A stretch of 33,921 nt of DNA from Saprospiraceae bacterium (GTDB lineage Bacteria; Bacteroidota; Bacteroidia; Chitinophagales; Saprospiraceae). Made by a program: the position numbers and the translations under genes. Positions 8,447-16,394 of the stretch are shown piece by piece. How positions within the stretch are numbered: the first letter of the stretch is position 1; every line of letters starts with the position of its first letter. Below the pieces are notes generated by a model. It did not search any database, was not told where the DNA came from, and saw nothing but the letters and a program-made list of their open reading frames with translations. The stretch is from contig WFYJ01000055.1 of the NCBI GenBank assembly GCA_015490175.1, positions 1 through 33,921 on the forward strand, in the 5' to 3' direction.

Positions 8447-8847
8447 GGTCCAGAATGATTGGTGAATGAGGGCATCAGCCTGTACGCTGGATTTCGCAAA
8501 TATGGTCGAAAAAGGTTGATACGGCGCTTCGCGCCCTGTTGAGATGCTGGGTGTGCCAGCGATGTTGAGACGCCGCTGCCCCGAAAAAAACGGGACATGC
8601 CACGAATGGTTGAGAGAGCTTATCGAAGAACCGAGGAACCGAAGATTTGACCCAAGCAATTGATAACCAGGACAAAAAAACGCGCAACGCTCCACCCTCA
8701 ACGCACACCAAACGCTGCACGCTCAACCACAAACCTTTGACTCCAGCATCGAATTGTCCGAACCGGCCTATCTTTACGGCCAACCATGGAGCACAGTCTG
8801 TGTTTCCTGTTTAACGACAATCCTGAACAAATCCGGGACAAGACGCC
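8447..8847. other. Repeat-filled gap between exonuclease and helicase genes
   Basis: No gene is supported. 8523-8580 holds a perfect GGCGC-TTC-GCGCC hairpin, TGTTGAGA (8537-8544), a GCTGG/CCAGC hairpin (8546-8560) and a second TGTTGAGA (8563-8570), the arrangement seen at the window start. Around 8610-8670, in reverse orientation, is the module containing TTATCAATTG and CTTCGGTTCCTCGGTTC, related to 19170-19225 and 22190-22235. 8683-8735 is a low-complexity CCCTCAACGC/ACGCTCAACC tract. Confidence 0.6.
8769..8776 (+). promoter_or_regulatory. Possible -7 element for the helicase gene
   Basis: TATCTTTA differs from TAnnTTTG at the last base only and lies about 70 bases upstream of the ATG at 8848. 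A TTG at about 8758 is too close for a standard -33 element. Support is weak. Confidence 0.3.
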
Positions 8848-10182
8848 ATGTCACATCCCCACCCGTCTGACCCATCACAAAATCATTCCATTTTGACATT
8901 CAGAGATTTCGGATTTGCGCCTGCCCTGCTCGAAGGGCTCGATGCCATCGGTTTCGAAACACCCACTCCGGTACAGGAACAGGCCATCCCGCCCATCCTC
9001 GAGGGCAAAGACGTCATTGCCTGCGCACAGACCGGCACCGGCAAAACGGCGGCCTACCTGCTGCCCGTCATCAACCACATCATCGACTCGCCCAACAAAG
9101 GGGTGGACACCCTTGTCATTTGCCCGACGCGCGAGCTGGCCATCCAGGTGGACCAGCAGATCGAGGTGCTGGCCTACTTCACCGGCATCGGCTCCATTGC
9201 AATCTATGGCGGTCGCGACGGTCACAGCATGGAACAGGAGAAGAAGGCCCTCCGGAGCGGGGCCGACATCATCGTCGCCACGCCCGGCCGCCTCAAGGCC
9301 CACATCCAGATGGGCTACGTGGACTTCAGCACGGTGCGCCACTTCATCCTCGACGAAGCCGACCGCATGCTGGACATGGGCTTCGTGGGCGACATCATGC
9401 AGATCATGCACCAGCTTCCGCCAAAAAGGCAAAACCTGCTCTTTTCGGCCACCATGCCGCCCCGCATCCGCAAGTTTGCCCTGGGCTTCATGCACGACCC
9501 TGTCGAGGTCAACATCGCCATTGCCAAGCCGGCCGAAGGCATCGTGCAGTTGGCCTATCTGGTTCAGGACGCGCACAAGAAGCGCCTCATCCTGGAACTG
9601 CTCAAAGGCAAACAGGGCGAAGACAGGCGTATCATCATCTTTGCCGGCACGCGCAAGAACGTGGGCGAACTGGCACGGGCGCTCAAGCAAAAAGGCTTCC
9701 GCGCCGAAGCCGTCTCGAGCGATCTGCCCCAGGAAAAGCGCGAAGAGGTCCTGCTCGACTTCCGCAACCTCAAAACGCCCATCATCGTGGCTACCGACGT
9801 CCTCTCGCGCGGTATCGACATCCAGGGCATTGACCTGGTGATCAACTACGACGTACCCGGCGACGCCGAAGACTACGTGCACCGGATCGGACGCACGGCA
9901 CGTGCCGACGCCACCGGCATGGCCATCACACTGATCGGCCCTTCGAGCTGGCGCAAGTTCGAGCAGATCGAAGCGCTCATGGGCATGGAAGTCAAAAAGC
10001 TCCAGCCGCCCGTAGCCGAATGGGGTTTCGATCCGGCACAGCGCTCCGGCAGGAGCGGCCGGGGTCGCGGTTCGCGCAGTGGCGGTAGGCGATCCAGGCG
10101 CCGCAGCGGCCGCAACCGCACGGGGCAGAACCGCAATCGGGGCCGCACGCGCAAGCACGACCGGCCTCGGGCCAAAGACTGA
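8848..10182 (+). CDS. DEAD-box RNA helicase, RhlE-like
   Basis: 444 residues with the complete DEAD-box set: Q motif around PTPVQEQAIP (39-48), Walker A AQTGTGKT (60-67), PTRELAIQ (93-100), TPGR (145-148), DEAD (169-172), SAT (200-202), RGIDIQG (321-327) and HRIGRTAR (345-352). The last 45 residues are an arginine/glycine/serine-rich basic tail, typical of RhlE/CsdA-type proteins and likely an RNA-binding extension. It acts in ATP-dependent RNA unwinding, for example ribosome assembly or mRNA turnover; which of these applies here is not shown. Monocistronic, ending 23 bases before the convergent PSD-like gene. The symbol rhlE would be reasonable, but paralogues cannot be separated by eye. Confidence 0.93.
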   Translation: MSHPHPSDPSQNHSILTFRDFGFAPALLEGLDAIGFETPTPVQEQAIPPILEGKDVIACAQTGTGKTAAYLLPVINHIIDSPNKGVDTLVICPTRELAIQVDQQIEVLAYFTGIGSIAIYGGRDGHSMEQEKKALRSGADIIVATPGRLKAHIQMGYVDFSTVRHFILDEADRMLDMGFVGDIMQIMHQLPPKRQNLLFSATMPPRIRKFALGFMHDPVEVNIAIAKPAEGIVQLAYLVQDAHKKRLILELLKGKQGEDRRIIIFAGTRKNVGELARALKQKGFRAEAVSSDLPQEKREEVLLDFRNLKTPIIVATDVLSRGIDIQGIDLVINYDVPGDAEDYVHRIGRTARADATGMAITLIGPSSWRKFEQIEALMGMEVKKLQPPVAEWGFDPAQRSGRSGRGRGSRSGGRRSRRRSGRNRTGQNRNRGRTRKHDRPRAKD

Positions 10183-10205
10183 CGGGCGATCGCCGGAACG
10201 CCAGC

Positions 10206-10847
10206 TCAATACCTGGCAATGATCGTTTCGCCATCCACCACCTTCTGCCCCGGCACGACCGCCGGCTGTACATTCATGGGCAAGATCAGGCTCACCTGGC
10301 TGCCCAGCCTGATCAAACCGATCACTTCGCCACGGCGCACCTGCTGGCCCGGCTCCAGGTAGTCTTCGATCCTTCGCGCCAGCAGCCCCGCAATCTGCAC
10401 CACGCTGTAGCGCAGGCTGTCGGCAGTCATGAACAAGAGGGCATTGTGTTCGTTTTCGGGCCGAAATCCGAAGCGGTTGGTATTGCGCAAGGCATTGAGG
10501 AACTTGCCGGGCTGGTAGCGCTCGGCCACGAGCACGGCATCGGCGGGCGCCCGTTGGTAATGCACGTTCGTCACGTCCATGTGAATGGAGACAATCCAGC
10601 CCGAATCGGCCACCTCGCCCGTCAACAGCGCTACCCTGCCCCAACCCTTGTCTATTTCCAGCGAGTCCTGGTACCATTTGGCGACAGCCGAAACGACGCC
10701 ATTGGCCGGGCTGACGAAGATGCCTGCATCCTGAGGGATCGCCCGGTCGGGCTGGCGCAAGAACCACAGCCGGTAATAACCGAACAGGACGAGGGCGAAG
10801 AGCAACACGGCCACCAGGGCCTTTTTTGCGGAAGCGAAAAAGCGCAT
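10206..10847 (-). CDS. Phosphatidylserine decarboxylase-related protein (short type)
   Basis: 213 residues, close to the short archaeal/Bacteroidota-type phosphatidylserine decarboxylase that makes phosphatidylethanolamine. An N-terminal membrane helix (about 8-30) is followed by RQPDRAIP, SPANGVV (46-52), the histidine motif SIHMDVTNVHYQRAP (H89, H96), an EN motif near residue 131, QIAGLLARRI (151-160) and the self-cleavage site LGSQ (G182-S183). Serine 183 would become the pyruvoyl group. Relatives usually have GSR or GST; glutamine after the serine is slightly unusual. The start at 10847 (MRFFASAKKAL) is chosen because the upstream extension is repeat-derived. No phosphatidylserine synthase gene is nearby, so the pathway role rests on family similarity. 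Confidence 0.82.
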   Translation of the reverse strand: MRFFASAKKALVAVLLFALVLFGYYRLWFLRQPDRAIPQDAGIFVSPANGVVSAVAKWYQDSLEIDKGWGRVALLTGEVADSGWIVSIHMDVTNVHYQRAPADAVLVAERYQPGKFLNALRNTNRFGFRPENEHNALLFMTADSLRYSVVQIAGLLARRIEDYLEPGQQVRRGEVIGLIRLGSQVSLILPMNVQPAVVPGQKVVDGETIIARY

Positions 10848-10894
10848 GGTTTCAGTTTTGTCGTTCAAGCAGTGCTTTGACAGACCACAGCTTT

Positions 10895-11160
10895 CGGTCG
10901 CAGAAGACGCAGCCTGAACGCAGTTTTTTACAACTCTGTGAAAATCAGTGCGCACTCAGTGGTTCTACGTGTAACTGAATGATTTTTCGACTTTTTCAGC
11001 AGGCTCTTGAATCAGATCCTCGATTGCTCGGTTCCTCGATTGCTCAATCAAAAATGTCCATCGTCCTCTGACCATCGGCTATCGCCAATAATTCCCAAAC
11101 CGAATTGCGTTGAGTATAATCGGTGTAATCGGCACTCACTCCCTCATTCTCTCCCTCCCT
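10895..11160. repeat. Composite dispersed repeat (most complete copy)
   Basis: The gap between the PSD-like and permease genes holds, in order: a TTCGGTCGCAGAAGACGCAG module (10896-10915); the 'AACTCTGTGAAAATCAGTG...GTGTAACTGAATGATTTTTCG' type module (10931-11007), stated here only by its ends; GGTTCCTCGATTGCTC (11030-11045); an ATTCCCAAACCGAATTGCG module ending TTGAGTATAATCGGTG (about 11090-11126); and a CACTCACTCCCTC tract (11133-11160). Each module recurs elsewhere in the window, often in the same order. No gene is seen. Confidence 0.75.
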
Positions 11161-11166
11161 CCTCAC

Positions 11167-12423
11167 TCACGAACGAATGGCCACCACCGGATCCATGCTG
11201 GCCGCCTGACCCGCCGGAATGATGCCCGACAACACACCGATGACGACCGACAGCCCCACGCCCAGGACGATGTTGCCGAGATTGAGGAAGACCTCGAAGG
11301 GCAACACGCCGCTGAGCAATTTGACGGTGCCGGCCACGAAGAGCAAGCCGGCCACACCGCCAATGAGGCACAGGATGACTGACTCGATCAGAAACTCGAG
11401 CAGGATGACGTAGCGCTTGGCGCCGAGGGCCTTCTTGATGCCGATGATGCTGGTGCGTTCTTTCACACTGACGAACATGATGTTGGCCACGCTGAACGCT
11501 CCGACGAAGATGGCAAAGATGCCGATGAACCAGCCTGCCGTGCTCATGGCGCCGAAGATGGAATCCATCACACTGGCGATGACCGAAAGGCTGTTGAGGG
11601 CGAAGTTGTTCTCTTCCTTTGGCTTGAGGCGCCGCACCGAGCGCATCACCATGGTCACCTCGTCTTTCAGCTCGTCGAGGGTGACGCCTTCGCGGGCCTT
11701 GACCACGAGGGTCCCGCCGAATGGATTGCGTTTGTGGCGCACGTTGGCCACCTTGGTAGCGAAGGGATAACCCACGATGATGGCTTCATCGAAATCGAGC
11801 ACGTTGATGATGTCTTTGCCGGACGGCTCGAACACGCCGATGACCTCCACCCGCTGCCCCATGAATTTGATTTCCTTGCCGATGGGATCAACGTCGCCGA
11901 ACAATTCTTTGGCCACTTTGTCGCCGATGAGGACGCGGTTCATGCCATAATGGTATTCCGAGGGCGTGAAGTAGCGTCCTTTCTGAAACTCGACATTGAA
12001 AATTTCGGCAAAATCGTAGGTCACCGACACCACGAAGGTGCGCTCCACGCTGTTGTTGCGCCACTTGGCACTGCGCAAGCCCACGAACACCTGGTAATCG
12101 ACCAGCGAAGCCTTGGTCAGTCGTTCCTTGAGCGCCTTGAAATCGGCATAGCTGGGCTTGGGCCGCCGCTGGTATTTCCAGAAGTTGCGGCCGGGATCTT
12201 CGTTCCAGGGCATGACCTGGATGTAGAGCACGTCGTTGCCCAGCCGCTGCAGGCTGTTGCGGATGTTGGCTTCGAGAGAATCCACTGCCGACTGTACGCC
12301 GACAATGCAGAAAATGCCGATGGTGATGCCCAACAGCGACAGGAAGCTGCGCAACTTGTTGGCCACGAGCTGCTGTATGGCCTGGGCCGCACTTTCGTAA
12401 AACACCTTGAGGAAGATCTTCAT
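11167..12423 (-). CDS. MacB/FtsX-type ABC transporter permease
   Basis: 418 residues with the layout of the MacB/FtsX permease class: a first membrane helix after a short cytoplasmic start (LRSFLSLLGITIGIFCIVGV), a large periplasmic domain (MacB_PCD-like, about 45-270), then three C-terminal helices with the conserved loop VKERTSIIGIKKALGAK and a final GIIPAGQAASMDPVVAIRS. Members of this class use ATP hydrolysis in the cytoplasm to drive movements in the periplasm, exporting peptides, lipoproteins or antibiotics. No ATP-binding subunit or membrane-fusion protein gene is adjacent, which is common in Bacteroidota, so the substrate cannot be named. The start at 12423 (MKIFLKVFYESAAQAI) fits the family; the eight residues before it in the open frame are probably untranslated leader. 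Confidence 0.9.
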   Translation of the reverse strand: MKIFLKVFYESAAQAIQQLVANKLRSFLSLLGITIGIFCIVGVQSAVDSLEANIRNSLQRLGNDVLYIQVMPWNEDPGRNFWKYQRRPKPSYADFKALKERLTKASLVDYQVFVGLRSAKWRNNSVERTFVVSVTYDFAEIFNVEFQKGRYFTPSEYHYGMNRVLIGDKVAKELFGDVDPIGKEIKFMGQRVEVIGVFEPSGKDIINVLDFDEAIIVGYPFATKVANVRHKRNPFGGTLVVKAREGVTLDELKDEVTMVMRSVRRLKPKEENNFALNSLSVIASVMDSIFGAMSTAGWFIGIFAIFVGAFSVANIMFVSVKERTSIIGIKKALGAKRYVILLEFLIESVILCLIGGVAGLLFVAGTVKLLSGVLPFEVFLNLGNIVLGVGLSVVIGVLSGIIPAGQAASMDPVVAIRS

Positions 12424-12444
12424 ATGTCGGGCTTGTTTCGCGGC

Positions 12445-12451
12445 CAAAATA
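12445..12451 (-). promoter_or_regulatory. Possible -7 element for the permease gene
   Basis: On the minus strand this reads TATTTTG, 21 bases upstream of the ATG at 12423. It is one base shorter than TAnnTTTG, the same variant seen before the LigD-like gene. Confidence 0.3.
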
Positions 12452-12571
12452 GGCCGCGGCCCGACAACCGCTCAAAAGCTTGGATCAACGGATGGAAAGC
12501 ATCTGCAAATGGATGACTGTTGCGGATTGAACCATGCGGCGCGGCACGGGTTTCGAAAAAGCGCCAATCAT

Positions 12572-12579
12572 TATCTTTG
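12572..12579 (+). promoter_or_regulatory. Candidate -7 element for queA
   Basis: TATCTTTG is a perfect TAnnTTTG match, with a TTTC 17 bases upstream (12551-12554) as a possible -33 element. The predicted start near 12586 leaves a leader of about 45 bases before the ATG at 12631. Confidence 0.55.
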
Positions 12580-12630
12580 CGCACCTTTTTCGCAACCCGG
12601 CTCTATTTTCAACAAAACCGACGCAAGCTG

Positions 12631-13695
12631 ATGAGGACCAAGCTTTCGATGTTCGATTTCAAGTTCGATGAGAAACTCATTGCCCAATACCCCGCACCCC
12701 ATCGCGACGAATCGCGCCTGATGGTCGTGCATCGCGACACCGGCAAAATCGAACATCGCGTATTCAAGGATATTCTGGAGTATTTCGACGAAGGCGACGT
12801 ATTCATTTTCAACAACACCAAGGTGTTTCCCGCACGGCTTTTCGGCCGCAAGGAAAAGACGGGGGCCCGCATCGAGGTGTTCCTGCTGCGCGAGCTCAAC
12901 GCCGACCATCTGCTGTGGGACGTGCTGGTCGATCCGGCGCGCAAGATCAGGGTAGGCAACAAGCTCTACTTCACCGACGAGTACGACAACGAGGTGCTGG
13001 TGGCCGAAGTGGTGGACAATACCACCTCGCGCGGCCGGACCATCCGCTTCATCTACGACGGCTCGCACGACGAGTTCATGGACGAGCTGCGCAAGCTGGG
13101 ACATACGCCCCTGCCCAAGTACATCAAGCGCGATCCGGAACCCATCGACAAGGAGCGCTACCAGACGCTGCTGGCCAAGGAAGAAGGTGCCGTGGCAGCC
13201 CCCACGGCCGGCCTCCATTTCAGCGAAGAGATCCTGAAGCGCATGGAGCTCAAGGGTATAGACATTGCCGAGCTGACGCTCCACATCGGCCTGGGCACCT
13301 TCCGCAACATCGAGGTGGAAGACCTGAGCAAGCACAAGATGGACGCCGAATACTTCCGCGTGCCCGAGGAGTGTGCCGAAAAGGTGAACCGCGCCAAGCG
13401 CAGCGGCAAGCGCGTCACGGCAGTGGGCACCACCGTCATGCGCGCCATCGAGTCGGCCGTGTCGGCAGAGGACCTGCTCAAGCCGGCCGAGGGCTGGACC
13501 AACAAATTCATCTATCCGCCCTACGAATTTCACATTGCCGACCACATGATCACCAACTTCCACCTGCCCAAGTCGAGCGTGCTGATCATGGCCTGTGCCT
13601 TCGGCGGGCGCGATCTGATTCTCAAGGCATACGAAGAAGCAGTCAAGGAAAAGTATCGGTTCTACAGCTATGGCGATGCCATGCTGATTTTGTGA
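12631..13695 (+). CDS. queA: S-adenosylmethionine:tRNA ribosyltransferase-isomerase
   Basis: 354 residues matching QueA along its whole length. QueA transfers and isomerises the ribosyl group of S-adenosylmethionine onto 7-aminomethyl-7-deazaguanine in tRNA, giving epoxyqueuosine at wobble position 34. Family landmarks seen: [26 protein letters not shown] at the start (given in part: [14 protein letters not shown]), [35 protein letters not shown] and [14 protein letters not shown], then [12 protein letters not shown] and [20 protein letters not shown]. The start at 12631 gives [10 protein letters not shown]; the internal ATG at 12649 would remove conserved residues. Monocistronic from its own promoter, convergent with the RlmI-like gene. 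Other queuosine genes are not in the window. Confidence 0.96.
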   Translation: MRTKLSMFDFKFDEKLIAQYPAPHRDESRLMVVHRDTGKIEHRVFKDILEYFDEGDVFIFNNTKVFPARLFGRKEKTGARIEVFLLRELNADHLLWDVLVDPARKIRVGNKLYFTDEYDNEVLVAEVVDNTTSRGRTIRFIYDGSHDEFMDELRKLGHTPLPKYIKRDPEPIDKERYQTLLAKEEGAVAAPTAGLHFSEEILKRMELKGIDIAELTLHIGLGTFRNIEVEDLSKHKMDAEYFRVPEECAEKVNRAKRSGKRVTAVGTTVMRAIESAVSAEDLLKPAEGWTNKFIYPPYEFHIADHMITNFHLPKSSVLIMACAFGGRDLILKAYEEAVKEKYRFYSYGDAMLIL

Positions 13696-13717
13696 TCCGG
13701 CTTTCGCCAAAAATTCA

Positions 13718-13753
13718 GAAGCCCCTGCAGCGCCATGTGCCTGCAGGGGCTTC
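13718..13753. terminator. Perfect 13-bp hairpin between queA and the RlmI-like gene
   Basis: GAAGCCCCTGCAG (13718-13730) pairs perfectly with CTGCAGGGGCTTC (13741-13753) around a 10-base loop. Reading the minus strand, the stem is followed by TGAATTTTTGG, so it should terminate the RlmI-like transcript. On the plus strand there is no T-run, so termination of queA is less certain. Confidence 0.75.
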
Positions 13754-13779
13754 GTGCACCGGTACAGAGTGCCCGACAC

Positions 13780-14967
13780 TCACGCTACAAACAGGCCCAA
13801 CCCTTTCAGGTAACTTCCTTCCGGATGGAACAGGCTAACGGGATGGTCCGGGCCCTGTGACAGCGTGGCGAAAATGCGCACCTGTCGGCCCGCCTCGATG
13901 CCGGCCGCCACGATGGTGTCCTTGAACAGTTGCAGGTCGATCACCTGCGAGCACGAAAAGGTGAACAGCAAGCCGCCGGGTGCGATTTGCCGCAAGGCCA
14001 GTGCATTGAGGCGCTTGTAGCCCTGCACGGCCTTGTGTCGCTTGTCGAGGCGTTTGGCGAAAGCCGGTGGATCAACGATCATCAGGTCGTATTTGCCGAA
14101 AGGCTGTCCTTTCAAGAATTCCAATACGTCGGCGACATGGGCCTCGTGTCGGTCGCCGGGCAACTCGTTCAAGGCCACGTTGCGTTCGGTCCACTCGATG
14201 GCGCGGGCAGAGGCATCCACCGAGGCGACATGGGAGGCGCCCCGGGCCAGCGCGTACACCGAGAAGCCGCCCGAATAGCAAAAGGCATTGAGGACGGTGC
14301 GGCCCTCGCAAAAAGCGGCCACGTAGCGCCGATTTTCGCGCTGGTCGAGGAAAAAGCCCGTCTTCTGCCCCTCGCCCACGTGCACGTAAAACTGATGCCC
14401 GTACTCGCGCATCACCGCTTCGGGCGCACCTTCGCCCACGAGCCAGCCATCGGATATTCCGGCAGCGTATTTGGGCGGCAGGGCATTCTTGCTCTTGTCG
14501 TAGATGCGCACGGCGGGCCCCAGATGGCGTTGCAGGGCGACGGCAAGATGATGGCGCTGACGGTGCATGCCGATGCTGTGGCATTGCAGCACCACCACAT
14601 CGGAGTAGCGATCGACGACCAGACCTGACAGCCCATCCCCTTCGCCATGTACCAGGCGGCAGGCATCCGTATCGGGCAGTGACAAGATGCCGACTTTTTG
14701 CCGAAAGGCGATGGCTCGACCGATCCGGTCGGCCCAGAAAGCCGCATCGGGCACTACTTCTTCGAAGGCAAAGAGCCGCACCGCAATGCTGCCGCGGTGG
14801 TAGTGGCCTGTGCCCAGAATATGCCCTTCGTGGTCGGCCACGCAAACCGTTACGCCATCTTCAAGATCGCGCGGAACCTTTTGCAGCGCGCCGGAGAACA
14901 CCCAGGGATGCTTGCGCAAAATGGATTGATGGCGGCCTTTCTTCAGACGCAATACGGGTATTTCCAT
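13780..14967 (-). CDS. RlmI-like class I rRNA (cytosine-C5) methyltransferase
   Basis: 395 residues, almost exactly the length of E. coli RlmI, which methylates C1962 of 23S rRNA. An N-terminal PUA RNA-binding domain (about 1-75, with HPWVFSGAL) is followed by a central domain containing DGLSGLVVDRY (111-121) and FFLDQREN (206-213). The SAM-binding motif I is VLNAFCYSGGFSVYAL (225-240), and the catalytic-region motif is DLMIVDPPAF (294-303). A TFSCSQ segment near the end provides the expected cysteine. The gene follows the acyltransferase gene on the same strand with a 26-base gap, so the two are probably co-transcribed. The exact rRNA position is inferred from E. coli. Confidence 0.92.
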   Translation of the reverse strand: MEIPVLRLKKGRHQSILRKHPWVFSGALQKVPRDLEDGVTVCVADHEGHILGTGHYHRGSIAVRLFAFEEVVPDAAFWADRIGRAIAFRQKVGILSLPDTDACRLVHGEGDGLSGLVVDRYSDVVVLQCHSIGMHRQRHHLAVALQRHLGPAVRIYDKSKNALPPKYAAGISDGWLVGEGAPEAVMREYGHQFYVHVGEGQKTGFFLDQRENRRYVAAFCEGRTVLNAFCYSGGFSVYALARGASHVASVDASARAIEWTERNVALNELPGDRHEAHVADVLEFLKGQPFGKYDLMIVDPPAFAKRLDKRHKAVQGYKRLNALALRQIAPGGLLFTFSCSQVIDLQLFKDTIVAAGIEAGRQVRIFATLSQGPDHPVSLFHPEGSYLKGLGLFVA

Positions 14968-14993
14968 GGGTCAAATTTGCGGAAGCGCCCGTG

Positions 14994-16286
14994 TCAGGCA
15001 TCCCGGTGAAAAAAATAATCGAGAAAGGCCTTGCGATGCCGGCGCAATCGCTCCTGCACCGATTCGGGCAATTTTCTGAAGGCTTTTGCCTGCTGGTACC
15101 ACGAGCGGAGATCCCCTCGCCAAACGGCAGCCAGCGCCGTCAACGCTCCCAGCAGCCAGCACCAGACGACGGCGGCCAGCCCCCGGGCCAACCCCAACCC
15201 CACGGACCAGAGGAGGTACCACAGCAGGGTGGCTCCCAGCACCACGCCCAGCGCTACCGAAAGCTTGAACTCGGGCCGAACGACCCGGGTGTCGGAGATG
15301 TATTTGCCCAACCTGAAGGGCAGGTAGTGAAACAGCCGGCCCACCATTGCCGGCAGCCAGCTCAGCGCCAGCGCAGCGCGTACCGCCCCGCGATACCAGC
15401 CGGGCTGCGCCACACCAAGGTCGGTCACGCCGTGTCGGGCGAGTTCCGACTGCCATTCCTCTACGCGTTGGCGCAGGGCCTGTTTTTCATCTGTGGGCAG
15501 TGCATTGATCCGGCTGGTAATTGCCTTTTCGCGCCACAGAGGTTCGGAATTGCGGTCGGAGGGCGGCCAGATGGACATGCCCCGGTTGTGCCGGTCCATT
15601 TCGAGGAGCGTTTCCACCCATGCGTCATCGGCCGGATCTTCGATGATGATGACCCGGGGTTCGAGCCTTCGGCGCAACTCCTCGGTGAAGGCCGTCATGG
15701 CTTTGTTGGGATGCTGCTCGTACATGGCGAGGTAGTCGCGCACGCGGATCGGCTCGCCGAAGTCGATCATGGCTTCCGTGCGCCAGCGCAACGAGTTGGT
15801 GTAGTTCACGCCCACGGGCACCACGTGCAGATCGAGCGAGGGATCGAACTGAAGGGCGCCAAAGGCGAGTCGGGCCGTGCCCTTCTTCAAGGGCCGCAAG
15901 CGCTTCTCGTGCGCGGTACGGCCCTCGGCCAGGATCATGACGGGCTTGCCCTCTTGCAGCGTGCGGTAACAGGTTTCGAACGACCTGAAGTTCTGGCGCA
16001 CGGCCTGCAAGCCGCTCTCCTCTGCCCGGTAGATGGGCACAAGATGCCAACTGCGCAGCATGGCGGCAAAAACGGGATGGTCGAACAGATTGCCGCGTGC
16101 AAGGAAATAGAGCGGTTTGGGCAACCAGCAGGCCAGCAGGCAGGGCTCGAGGAAGGCGCTGGGATGGTTGGCTGCGAGGATCACGGGCTTGTCCCAGGGG
16201 ATGCGCTCCACATGCGACATGTGGATTTTGCGAAAGCACACATAGAAGGCTATCGTGGCAAAAGGGCGCGTAATTCGATACAGCAT
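14994..16286 (-). CDS. PlsC-like lysophospholipid acyltransferase family protein
   Basis: 430 residues. The N-terminal half (about 25-230) is a PlsC-type acyltransferase domain with NHPSAFLEP (H41, E47) as the catalytic block, the substrate loop FLARGNLFDHP (61-71), and ILAEGRTAHEKR (118-129) corresponding to the EGTR-like motif. The histidine-acid spacing is one longer than the classic HX4D, a form I associate with this Bacteroidota subfamily. The C-terminal half is unrelated to E. coli PlsC and contains two or three strongly hydrophobic helices (about 340-395) and a basic tail. It probably acylates glycerol-3-phosphate or lysophosphatidate at the inner membrane; acyl donor and position cannot be told. 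First gene of a likely two-gene unit with the RlmI-like gene. Confidence 0.85.
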   Translation of the reverse strand: MLYRITRPFATIAFYVCFRKIHMSHVERIPWDKPVILAANHPSAFLEPCLLACWLPKPLYFLARGNLFDHPVFAAMLRSWHLVPIYRAEESGLQAVRQNFRSFETCYRTLQEGKPVMILAEGRTAHEKRLRPLKKGTARLAFGALQFDPSLDLHVVPVGVNYTNSLRWRTEAMIDFGEPIRVRDYLAMYEQHPNKAMTAFTEELRRRLEPRVIIIEDPADDAWVETLLEMDRHNRGMSIWPPSDRNSEPLWREKAITSRINALPTDEKQALRQRVEEWQSELARHGVTDLGVAQPGWYRGAVRAALALSWLPAMVGRLFHYLPFRLGKYISDTRVVRPEFKLSVALGVVLGATLLWYLLWSVGLGLARGLAAVVWCWLLGALTALAAVWRGDLRSWYQQAKAFRKLPESVQERLRRHRKAFLDYFFHRDA

Positions 16287-16326
16287 CAGCCTGAGCTTTC
16301 CTTGAGAGCCGTTTTCGTGAAAGGCC

Positions 16327-16334
16327 CAAAAATA
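16327..16334 (-). promoter_or_regulatory. Candidate -7 element for the acyltransferase unit
   Basis: On the minus strand this reads TATTTTTG, an exact TAnnTTTG match, 40 bases upstream of the ATG at 16286. It faces away from the miaA element at 16383. Confidence 0.5.
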
Positions 16335-16382
16335 GAAAGACGCCGGAAAGTGGGCGTAAAGGGCTTACTCGGGCAGGTGTCG

Positions 16383-16390
16383 TAATTTCG
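16383..16390 (+). promoter_or_regulatory. Possible -7 element for miaA
   Basis: TAATTTCG differs from TAnnTTTG at one base and ends only 4 bases before the miaA ATG at 16395. If real, the transcript would be leaderless or nearly so. The same TAATTTCGCC string precedes the barrel gene at 32875. Confidence 0.3.
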
Positions 16391-16394
16391 CCGC

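Noticed and set aside
8875-10767. 630-codon minus frame spanning the helicase and PSD genes
   Set aside because: It covers two well-supported genes in different frames and has no recognisable domain.
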